Assembly (NCBI GenBank): GCA_900317505.1
Contig: ONHB01000012.1
Span: forward strand, 1-64,000
Source: an uncultured Lachnospiraceae bacterium
GTDB taxonomy: Bacteria > Bacillota > Clostridia > Lachnospirales > Lachnospiraceae
Length of the DNA stretch: 64,000 nucleotides
Direction: 5' to 3'
Shown: positions 55,267-62,530 of the stretch, piece after piece
How positions within the stretch are numbered: position 1 is the stretch's first letter
Layout of the letters: each line of letters begins with the position of its first letter
The notes under the pieces: generated by a model
Database searches by the model: none
The model's input: only the letters and a program-made list of their open reading frames with translations
Told to the model about the DNA's origin: nothing
Program-made: the position numbers and the translations under genes

Positions 55267-56217
55267 TTAGGAAATTTCTAAGCTCTCTTCTTTGACATAT
55301 CCTGCCTGTGCAACTGCTTCCACTGACGGAATGATCAGATTGAGTGCCTGAAACTCATTTTTGATGTTGACAGTACTGTGTTTTCCGCCATTTTCACCAT
55401 CCATCGTCCACGGAACCTCGACCTGACACTTAAATTCAATCTGCTGTGCCTTAAAGCACTGCATGTATTCCGAATCGATCTTGTCATCCAGAATTGCAAG
55501 GATGATCTGGTTTAATTCGTTGATACGGCGCGGTCTCTTGATCAGGCAGACTTCAAAATATCCGTCATTTAAATCAACCGTCTTTCCGGTCAGCTTGGAA
55601 AATCCTCCGACTGAGCGTGAATTGGTAACCATACCGTAAATATATTCGCCTTCATAAACCTGGTCATCACAGGTGATCTTCATCTCATAACTGGTAATGG
55701 AGCTCAGGCGCTTGGCACCCTCCAACAGATAAGCAGCATGTCCCAAAACATTTTTGATGTGCTGGTCTGTCTCATAGGATACATCCGTAAACAGCCCGAA
55801 TGCAGCCACATAAATAAAAAACGTATCGTTGAAACTTCCTGCATCACAAGGGTAAAATCTGCCGCCGACAATTTCTCTTGCCGCCTTTGTCATATCATTG
55901 GAAATGCGCAGTGACCTTGCAAAATCATTGGTCGATCCGGCAGGGATATAACCGATCGGAACCTTTTTTTCAAGCTGCATCATACCGGTCACAACCTCAT
56001 CAAGCGTCCCATCTCCGCCGCTGCAGACAATCAGATCATATCCATCCGCTTTTTCCACAACCTCCTTTGTGGCATCCGCACGTTCCTGTGTCGGATGTGT
56101 TGTCACCTCATATCCGCCTTTTGTAAAAATATCAATAATATCGGACAAATAATTTTTGATCATGGCCTTGCCTGCATGTGGATTGTAAATAAACAGCAAT
56201 TTTTTTTCCAAACTCAT
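55267..56217 (-). CDS. Diacylglycerol kinase family lipid kinase (YegS/DagK type)
   Basis: 316 residues. The N-terminal kinase catalytic domain has LFIYNPHAGK (8-17) and VCSGGDGTLDEVVTGM (about 62-77), followed by PIGYIPAGSTNDFARSL (about 85-101). A beta-rich C-terminal domain follows. It phosphorylates diacylglycerol or a related lipid in the membrane cycle. RBS AAAGGA is close to the ATG. It lies between the aldolase gene and the Crh-like gene and appears to be its own unit. Confidence 0.93.
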   Translation of the reverse strand: MSLEKKLLFIYNPHAGKAMIKNYLSDIIDIFTKGGYEVTTHPTQERADATKEVVEKADGYDLIVCSGGDGTLDEVVTGMMQLEKKVPIGYIPAGSTNDFARSLRISNDMTKAAREIVGGRFYPCDAGSFNDTFFIYVAAFGLFTDVSYETDQHIKNVLGHAAYLLEGAKRLSSITSYEMKITCDDQVYEGEYIYGMVTNSRSVGGFSKLTGKTVDLNDGYFEVCLIKRPRRINELNQIILAILDDKIDSEYMQCFKAQQIEFKCQVEVPWTMDGENGGKHSTVNIKNEFQALNLIIPSVEAVAQAGYVKEESLEIS

Positions 56218-56298
56218 CCATCCTTTCTACTACAATATTTTTCATTTCATATCTTATAATACCGGTTTCATAACCTTATTATAACAATAACTTAAGAA

Positions 56299-56325
56299 AG
56301 GCTGTCGCATAATATGCGATAGCCT
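56299..56325 (-). terminator. Terminator of the hprK-murB-whiA-crh operon
   Basis: AGGCTGTCGCAT (56299-56310) pairs with ATGCGATAGCCT (56314-56325) with one wobble pair and a three-base loop. TTTCTT follows on the minus strand. Confidence 0.8.
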
Positions 56326-56351
56326 AATTCTCGTATTGTCGTGAGCTTCAA

Positions 56352-56612
56352 TTATTTTGCGTTTCCGCTGATATATTCTTCAAGACTGTCAACGGCGGCG
56401 CCTTCATCCGTGCCTTCGGCAATAACAGTAACCTCTTCCCCTGCATTGAGTCCCAGACTCATCATTCCCATAATGCTCTTTGCGTTTACCTTTTTGCCTT
56501 CTGCTTCAATGTAAATCTTACTGTCAAACATACTGGCTTTCTGAACAAGAACTGCGACCGGTCTTGCTTCTAGCCCGTTTGCCAATTGAATTTGCATGGA
56601 TTTCTGAATCAT
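56352..56612 (-). CDS. crh: Crh-like HPr paralogue with Glu15
   Basis: 86 residues, HPr family. The motif around position 15 reads NGLEARP: Glu replaces the phospho-His of HPr (GLHARP), so it cannot serve in PTS phosphotransfer. The regulatory Ser46 is intact in AKSIMGMMSLG, exactly at residue 46. B. subtilis Crh has Gln15 and is encoded directly after whiA, as here (11-base gap). It would be phosphorylated on Ser46 by HprK, encoded in the same cluster, and act with CcpA in carbon catabolite control (inference). RBS AGGAGG precedes the ATG. Confidence 0.88.
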   Translation of the reverse strand: MIQKSMQIQLANGLEARPVAVLVQKASMFDSKIYIEAEGKKVNAKSIMGMMSLGLNAGEEVTVIAEGTDEGAAVDSLEEYISGNAK

Positions 56613-56623
56613 TCCTTGACCTC

Positions 56624-57568
56624 CTAATTCACTCTTAATCTCTCTGCAAGCTCACTTAACTTCCGTAATCTGTGATTAACGCCTGATTTACCAACCGGAG
56701 GATCCATTAACCGGGACAGTTCCACTAATGACGCTTCAGGATAAGAAAGTCTTACCTCTGCCACCTGTCTCAGATTATCCGGCAGTTTATGGAGACCATA
56801 AACCTTTTGGATAAACAAAATATCTTCCACCTGTTTGGCTGCGGCATTTACCGTCTTGGCGATATTAGCCGTCTCGCAGTTTACTCTGCGGTTTATAGAA
56901 TTCCGCATATCCTTGACGATGCGGGTATTCTCAAGATTCATAAGGGAAACATGTGCGCCCATGATATTGAGCATATCCACAATTTCTTCTCCCTCTTTGA
57001 TATACACAACATAATTCTTTTTGCGGAGCACCATCTTGGCATCTATGGAAAAGGTGCTGAGATTTTTGATAAAATCATCTGCCATGCCCTGCCTGTCAAA
57101 GACAAACTCCATATGATACCCTTTTTCCGGATTGCTCATGGAACCGATCGCCAGATAAGTTCCCCGGATAAAAGCTCTCCGACAGCAGTCCTTTTTCAGT
57201 AAAAGCGGATCTGCCGACTGTCGCAGCTGCGGCAATTCCGATCCCTTATACCTTTTGATCGCCATAAGGATCTGCTCAATTTCTTCCATATCCTGTATAC
57301 AGAGTTCATAGGAAAAAATTTTATTCGAAAAATTGTGTTTTTTTATCAGAATATCAGAATATATATTAAATGTTTTTTTGATTAATGTAAAGCTTTTTGT
57401 AATAATCGCCTTGTTTTCCGCGGCAATTCCGATCTGCATCTGCCCGAAACGATCCGTCCGGGCAAATCCGCAATAGGAAAAAATAGCGGCAAGCTCTGCT
57501 ATCTGACAATGCCTTCCATTGCCATTTACCGATAACAGCTCCTCTTTTACATCTCCGGAAAATGACAT
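56624..57568 (-). CDS. whiA: DNA-binding protein WhiA
   Basis: 314 residues. An N-terminal LAGLIDADG-like domain (RRAFIRGTYLAIGSM, EFVFDRQGMADDF) and a C-terminal helix-turn-helix (LPDNLRQVAEVRLSYPEASL pattern, given in part: RQVAEVRLSYPEASL, then LSRLMDPPVGKSGVNHRLRK). In B. subtilis WhiA supports cell division and chromosome segregation; in actinobacteria it controls sporulation. The usual rapZ and yvcK genes are missing from this cluster, which goes straight from murB to whiA. The start has AAGGGTG upstream. Confidence 0.95.
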   Translation of the reverse strand: MSFSGDVKEELLSVNGNGRHCQIAELAAIFSYCGFARTDRFGQMQIGIAAENKAIITKSFTLIKKTFNIYSDILIKKHNFSNKIFSYELCIQDMEEIEQILMAIKRYKGSELPQLRQSADPLLLKKDCCRRAFIRGTYLAIGSMSNPEKGYHMEFVFDRQGMADDFIKNLSTFSIDAKMVLRKKNYVVYIKEGEEIVDMLNIMGAHVSLMNLENTRIVKDMRNSINRRVNCETANIAKTVNAAAKQVEDILFIQKVYGLHKLPDNLRQVAEVRLSYPEASLVELSRLMDPPVGKSGVNHRLRKLSELAERLRVN

Positions 57569-57592
57569 AAGATCACCCTTCGTCGCAGTATA

Positions 57593-58516
57593 CTAAAAAT
57601 CACCAACCCGGATCACTTCCGGCTCAAGTGTGACAAAAAAGCGTCTTTTTACTTTTTCGGTCACTTCGTCCATCAGCTCCGAAATATCAGCTGCTGTCGC
57701 GTTGCTCTTGTTGATGATAAAACCACAGTGCTTTTCCGATACCTGTGCGCCACCGATGCTGTAGCCGCGAAGCCCCGCATCCATGATCAGCTTTCCGGCA
57801 AAGTATCCTTCCGGTCTCTTGAATGTGCTTCCGGCGCTCGGATATTCCAACGGCTGTTTGCTACGCCGTCTTTCATTGAAATCATCCATCTTAGCCCGGA
57901 TCTCATCCGCATTCCCTTCCTGCAGGGAAAACACAGTCTCTAAAACGATAAAAGGTCTGTTTTTAATAATGCTGTTGCGGTATGAAAACTGCATGCTGTT
58001 GTTGGAAATCTCCATGATCTCTCCGGCTTCACTGAGTACCGTGACCGTCTGCACAACCTGTTTCATTTCTCCGTCATAGGCTCCGGCATTCATCACAACC
58101 GCTCCGCCTACCGTTCCCGGTATTCCGGCTGCAAATTCCATTCCGGTCAGTGCATGCTCCCAGGCAGTTTTTGCCACAGTGGTAAGCATGGCTCCGGCCT
58201 GTGCCTTGATGGTATTTTCTTTGACCTGTATATCGGAAAAACGTCGTCCAATGTGTAAAACAAGACCCCTGAAGCCCTTGTCTCCAAACAGGACATTGCT
58301 TCCATTTCCCAATACAAAATAGTCTCTTTCTGTCTGCTTCAGATACTTGATGATCGCTGACAGCTCCTCTACTTTGCCGATCTCTACAAAGCAGTCGGCA
58401 CATCCGCCTACGCGGAAGGTCGTATGCTTATCCATCGGTTCGTCTACAAAAATATATTCACTTGGCACCTTTGTCTGTAAAAATTCGATTAATGCCTTAT
58501 CCAACTGTCCACCCAC
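57593..58516 (-). CDS. murB: UDP-N-acetylenolpyruvoylglucosamine reductase
   Basis: 307 residues, FAD enzyme of peptidoglycan precursor synthesis. FVLGNGSNVLFGDKGFRG (about 70-87) and GMEFAAGIPGTVGGAVVMNAGAYDG (given in part: AAGIPGTVGGAVVMNAGAYDG spans just over twenty, core IPGTVGGAVVMNAGA) near 122-140 are the FAD-binding blocks. AGSTFKRPEGYFAGK near 228 has the catalytic Ser, and HCGFIINK lies further on. It is of the type II form without the extra C-terminal loop. The start is GTG. It lies between the ROK glucokinase and whiA, with a 24-base gap to whiA. Confidence 0.95.
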   Translation of the reverse strand: MGGQLDKALIEFLQTKVPSEYIFVDEPMDKHTTFRVGGCADCFVEIGKVEELSAIIKYLKQTERDYFVLGNGSNVLFGDKGFRGLVLHIGRRFSDIQVKENTIKAQAGAMLTTVAKTAWEHALTGMEFAAGIPGTVGGAVVMNAGAYDGEMKQVVQTVTVLSEAGEIMEISNNSMQFSYRNSIIKNRPFIVLETVFSLQEGNADEIRAKMDDFNERRRSKQPLEYPSAGSTFKRPEGYFAGKLIMDAGLRGYSIGGAQVSEKHCGFIINKSNATAADISELMDEVTEKVKRRFFVTLEPEVIRVGDF

Positions 58517-58582
58517 TGCCTCTTTTTATTTTTAAATATAGTATGACCATTCCGGCGAAAAGATACCAGGGTCAAAAATAAA

Positions 58583-59518
58583 TCAGTCTAAAACAAGCTT
58601 TGCAGCTCCATAGATTCCTGCATCATTGCCAAGAGTTGCAAGTGTAAACTTCACATCCCTGCTTGCATGGAATACATAAGGTGTATAGTTTTTCTGGATA
58701 TAATCAAGTAAAATGGTTCCTGCCTTGGAAACACCGCCACCGATTACAAAAGCTTCGGGGTTGATCACGCCTGCTACTGCAGCAAGTCCTTTTCCAAGAT
58801 ACTGACCAAATTTTTCAGCGATTTCAATAGCAACCTCATCGCCTGCTTTTACGGCATCCCAGACATCCTTGGCAGATACTTCTCCTGCTTTGAGGACTGT
58901 CTTTTTGTCGGTTGCTTCCAGTGCGCGGTTAGCCAGTCTGACAATTCCTGTTGCAGACGCAAACTGCTCTAAGCATCCGGAATTTCCACATCCACAGACA
59001 TCCTTTTCATTGTCATCCACATGGATATGTCCGATTTCTCCGGCAGCACCCTTTGCTCCGGTCAAAATCTTTCCGTTCATGATAATTCCGCCGCCGACAC
59101 CGGTTCCAAGTGTTACAACCACGATACTTTCAAAGCCCTGGCCGCCGCCTTTCCACATTTCTCCCAAAGCAGCTACATTGGCATCATTACCACCTTTGAC
59201 AGGCATATCAAGAAGCTTGCCGAGCTCTTCGTTGATATTTAATACGCCCCATCCGAGGTTGACACATTTGTATACAACACCCTTGTCATCAACCGGTCCG
59301 GGAACACCAATTCCAACTCCGACTACATCTTCTTTGGCAATCGCTTTTTCACTGATCTTTGCCTTGATCGCCTCTGCGATATCGGGAAGTACATTCACGC
59401 CACCATTTTCGGTACGGGTCTTGATCTCCCATTTATCCAAAACGTTTCCATCCAGATCAAAAAGTCCCATTTTAATTGTTGTGCCGCCCACGTCAACACC
59501 AAAACTATACTTTGACAT
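58583..59518 (-). CDS. ROK family glucokinase
   Basis: 311 residues. ATP-binding loop FGVDVGGTTIKMGLFD at the start, sugar-binding catalytic GGNDANVAALGE near 105, and a zinc motif CGCGNSGCLEQFAS (about 175-188), with GEIGHIHVD before it. It phosphorylates glucose released by MalQ, GH13 and other glycosidases. It is a sugar kinase of the glucokinase/GlcK group rather than a NagC-type repressor because it lacks a DNA-binding N-terminus. Placement between hprK and murB links it to carbon control. The second of two adjacent ATGs is used for spacing to AAGGAG. Confidence 0.94.
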   Translation of the reverse strand: MSKYSFGVDVGGTTIKMGLFDLDGNVLDKWEIKTRTENGGVNVLPDIAEAIKAKISEKAIAKEDVVGVGIGVPGPVDDKGVVYKCVNLGWGVLNINEELGKLLDMPVKGGNDANVAALGEMWKGGGQGFESIVVVTLGTGVGGGIIMNGKILTGAKGAAGEIGHIHVDDNEKDVCGCGNSGCLEQFASATGIVRLANRALEATDKKTVLKAGEVSAKDVWDAVKAGDEVAIEIAEKFGQYLGKGLAAVAGVINPEAFVIGGGVSKAGTILLDYIQKNYTPYVFHASRDVKFTLATLGNDAGIYGAAKLVLD

Positions 59519-59548
59519 CATTTTTCTCCTTATATAAAGCTTTTAATA

Positions 59549-60481
59549 TTAGTCCTCACGTTTTTTAGCAAGATTATTCTGTACTCTTGTATACAGTTCC
59601 TGTGCAGCATTGTAGCCCATCTTTTTCTGACGATGGTTGACAGCTGCTGACTCACAGATCACTGCAAGGTTACGTCCGGGTCTGATCGGAAGTGTATGAC
59701 AGACAACCTTTTTACCGAGGTATTCGGTATATTCTTCTTCCAGTCCCAGTCTGTCGTATTCTTTGTCGCGGTCCCAGTCCTCAAGCTTGATGACCAGGTC
59801 GATGGATGTGGTCTCTTTTACAGCGGAAACACCGAACAAGGTCTTGACATCCACGATACCGATACCACGAAGCTCAATAAAATATTTGGTGATTTCGGGA
59901 GCCCGTCCTACCAGTGTATCATCACTTACCTTGCTGATTTCTACAACGTCATCACTTACGAGACGATGTCCTCTCTTGATAAGCTCCAGAGCGGCCTCTG
60001 ATTTACCGATACCACTCTCGCCGGTGATCAGTACACCTTCACCATATACATCAACCAAAACACCGTGAATGGAAATACGCGGTGCAAGCTCAACATTGAG
60101 CCAGCGGATAATCTCAGCAGTAAAAGCACTGGTTGCCTGCTTGCTCATAAGAAGCGGGATCTTCTTTTCCAGTGCAATTTTTAAAAACAGCGGATCAGGC
60201 TGCAGATCACGGCAGAAAATAATAACCGGAATCGGGCAGGATAACAGTTTGTTGTAGATTTCTTCCTTTCTGTCATCATCCATACTGTCCATATATGTAT
60301 ATTCGACAAAACCGATGATCTGCAGACGTGTTGCCTCATAATGCTCAAAATAACCGGCCAGCTGAAGCGCAGGTCTGTTGATATCAGGCTGTACGATTTT
60401 AACTTCCGAAATATCCAGTTCGGGAGTCAGGTTTTCCAACTTGAAACGTTCAATAATCTTAGATAATGATACACTTGCCAT
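59549..60481 (-). CDS. hprK: HPr kinase/phosphorylase
   Basis: 310 residues. Bifunctional kinase and phosphorylase of Ser46 in HPr and Crh. Walker A GESGIGKSEAALELIKRGH near 153-171, the acidic VSDDVVEI site near 174-181, and the HprK signature ELRGIGIVDVKTLFG near 200-215. The N-terminal domain (about 1-125) is the regulatory half. The ATG of MASVSLSK is set by AAGGAGAAGG upstream; a longer in-frame start lacks this. It follows uvrC in the same direction (84-base gap). It would act on the Crh-like protein at 56352-56612 and possibly on the His-less HPr-like protein at 21916-22146. Confidence 0.97.
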   Translation of the reverse strand: MASVSLSKIIERFKLENLTPELDISEVKIVQPDINRPALQLAGYFEHYEATRLQIIGFVEYTYMDSMDDDRKEEIYNKLLSCPIPVIIFCRDLQPDPLFLKIALEKKIPLLMSKQATSAFTAEIIRWLNVELAPRISIHGVLVDVYGEGVLITGESGIGKSEAALELIKRGHRLVSDDVVEISKVSDDTLVGRAPEITKYFIELRGIGIVDVKTLFGVSAVKETTSIDLVIKLEDWDRDKEYDRLGLEEEYTEYLGKKVVCHTLPIRPGRNLAVICESAAVNHRQKKMGYNAAQELYTRVQNNLAKKRED

Positions 60482-60565
60482 TTTCCTTCTCCTTGTCCAA
60501 AATAATACATGATGCATAACCCCATCATTTTTAATATAGCATAGTTTCCGGGCTATCGCAACGGA

Positions 60566-62425
60566 CTACCCATGAAAGAAACGGTAAATTTCCTCTGCCT
60601 GATTTTTTGTAATTTCCGGCACCAAAAGCAGTGTCTCTACATCTGCATTTTTGATCTCTTCGATTGTCTTAAAATGCCTCATCAGAGCCTTTCTTCTGGC
60701 AGGGCCGATTCCCTTTATATCATCCAGTGTGGAATGGATTCCCTCATTTCTGTGAAGGGATCTGTGATATTCGATTGCAAACCGGTGCGCCTCATCCTGT
60801 ACTCTGGTGATCAGCTTAAAGCCCTCCGAATCCTTGGCGATCGGCACTTCCTTCTGATTATAATAAAGGCCTCTTGTCCTGTGGTGGTCATCCTTGACCA
60901 TACCACAGACCGGAATATCGATATGCAATGCCTCAAGCACTTCCTTTGCGATATTGACCTGGCCCTTTCCACCATCCATCAAAAGCAGATCCGGAAACTT
61001 CGTAAAGCTGCCAAATTCTTCGTCCAGCTTTTTTTCTTCCATCTGCTGCTTTTCTTCCAGTCCGTGTAAAAATCTCCGGATCAGCACCTCTCTCATACAT
61101 GCATAATCGTTGGGGCCATCCACAGACTTGATCCGGAACTTGCGGTAATCGCTCCTCTGGGCCTTTCCCTTTTCAAAAACAACCATGGAACCGACATTTT
61201 GAAAGCCGCTGATATTACTGATATCAAATGCCTCGATCCGGTCTGCTTTTTCAATTCCGATCAGACCCGCAAGCTCCTTGGCAGCACCGATCGTGCGGCC
61301 TTCCTCTCTGCGGATCCTTTCCTTGTCATTGTCAAGCACCATCCGGGCATTTTTAGCCGCCAGCGTGACAAGCTTTTCCTTGTTGCCGATCTTTGGAACC
61401 TGCAGATAAACCCTTGTCCCTTTTCTTGCTGAAAGCCATTCTTCGATCAGCTCCTGATCCGCGATATCGGTCTGCAGCATGATCGTCCGGGGCAGATACG
61501 GTGTGCCCGCATAAAACTGTTTGATAAAGTTGCCGAGCACCTCTGCCGCTTCTGTCTCGGCAACATTGGTCATATAAAAATGCTCCCTGCCGATCAGTCT
61601 GCCGCTTCGCACAAAAAATACCTGTACAACAGCATCCTTGTCGTCTGCTGCCATCGCAATAATGTCCTTGTCCTCTTCGGAGCTTTCCGTGATCTTCTGC
61701 TTCTGCGCTACGGACTTTACACTGTTGTAAAGATCCCGGTACCGGATAGCTTCCTCAAAATCCATTTTCTCACTGGCGCGGTTCATTTTTTCTTTCAGGT
61801 CATTGAGAATAGGCGCATAATGCCCATTCAAAAACTCAAGCGCTTTTTCGATCTGTCTGTGGTATTCCTCCTGCGTCACTTTTCCGGCACAGGGGGCACT
61901 GCACTGCTTCATATGATAATTCAGGCAGGGACGCTCCTTGCCGATATCCCGTGGCAACACCTTCCTGCAGGTACGCAGATCAAAAAGCTTATTTAACAGC
62001 TCAATGGTGTCCTTGACACCGGTAGCACTTGTATACGGTCCGAAATAACGTGACTTGTCTTTTTTCATGGTGCGCGAAAAGACCAGCCTCGGATAGGGTT
62101 CACCCATTGTCACCTTTATATAAGGATAGGTTTTGTCATCCTTTAACAGGGTGTTGTATTTGGGGCGGTGCTCCTTGATCAGGTTGTTTTCCAGAACAAG
62201 AGCCTCCAGCTCCGAATCGGTCACAATATATTCAAAATACTGGATCAGCGATATCATCCGCTCTATTTTGGCAGTCCGGTTGTGCATGGTACGAAAATAA
62301 GAGTGCACACGTCTGTTCAGATCAACAGCTTTGCCCACATAAATAATGGTATCATTTTTATCATGCATCAGATAAACTCCCGGACTGTGCGGCAGTTTTT
62401 TGAGTTCTTCCTGTATATCAAACAT
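60566..62425 (-). CDS. uvrC: Excinuclease ABC subunit C
   Basis: 619 residues. The GIY-YIG nuclease domain (SPGVYLMHDKND, IIYVGKAVDLNRRVHSYF, about 12-45) makes the 3' cut. A UVR motif lies near 200 (EKMDFEEAIRYRDLYNSV), the RNase H-like domain with AFDISNISG and MDGGKGQVN makes the 5' cut, and two HhH motifs (DDIKGIGPARRKALMRHF) close the protein. The start is the ATG of MFDIQEELKK, with GGGAGAGG five bases away; seven more in-frame codons upstream are unlikely to be used. Upstream of hprK in the cluster. Confidence 0.97.
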   Translation of the reverse strand: MFDIQEELKKLPHSPGVYLMHDKNDTIIYVGKAVDLNRRVHSYFRTMHNRTAKIERMISLIQYFEYIVTDSELEALVLENNLIKEHRPKYNTLLKDDKTYPYIKVTMGEPYPRLVFSRTMKKDKSRYFGPYTSATGVKDTIELLNKLFDLRTCRKVLPRDIGKERPCLNYHMKQCSAPCAGKVTQEEYHRQIEKALEFLNGHYAPILNDLKEKMNRASEKMDFEEAIRYRDLYNSVKSVAQKQKITESSEEDKDIIAMAADDKDAVVQVFFVRSGRLIGREHFYMTNVAETEAAEVLGNFIKQFYAGTPYLPRTIMLQTDIADQELIEEWLSARKGTRVYLQVPKIGNKEKLVTLAAKNARMVLDNDKERIRREEGRTIGAAKELAGLIGIEKADRIEAFDISNISGFQNVGSMVVFEKGKAQRSDYRKFRIKSVDGPNDYACMREVLIRRFLHGLEEKQQMEEKKLDEEFGSFTKFPDLLLMDGGKGQVNIAKEVLEALHIDIPVCGMVKDDHHRTRGLYYNQKEVPIAKDSEGFKLITRVQDEAHRFAIEYHRSLHRNEGIHSTLDDIKGIGPARRKALMRHFKTIEEIKNADVETLLLVPEITKNQAEEIYRFFHG

Positions 62426-62456
62426 GGCCTCTCCCTGAATTTTCATCTCTGACGTG

Positions 62457-62485
62457 AAAAAGGAGCCTTATAAAAGCTCCTTTTT
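62457..62485 (-). terminator. Terminator of ftsH
   Basis: AAAAAGGAGC (62457-62466) pairs with GCTCCTTTTT (62476-62485); the minus strand continues into T. It lies about 45 bases after the ftsH stop codon, between ftsH and uvrC. Confidence 0.85.
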
Positions 62486-62530
62486 ATTTATCTTATCAAC
62501 GGTATGACAGACTGCATCCGGCTGTCCTTT

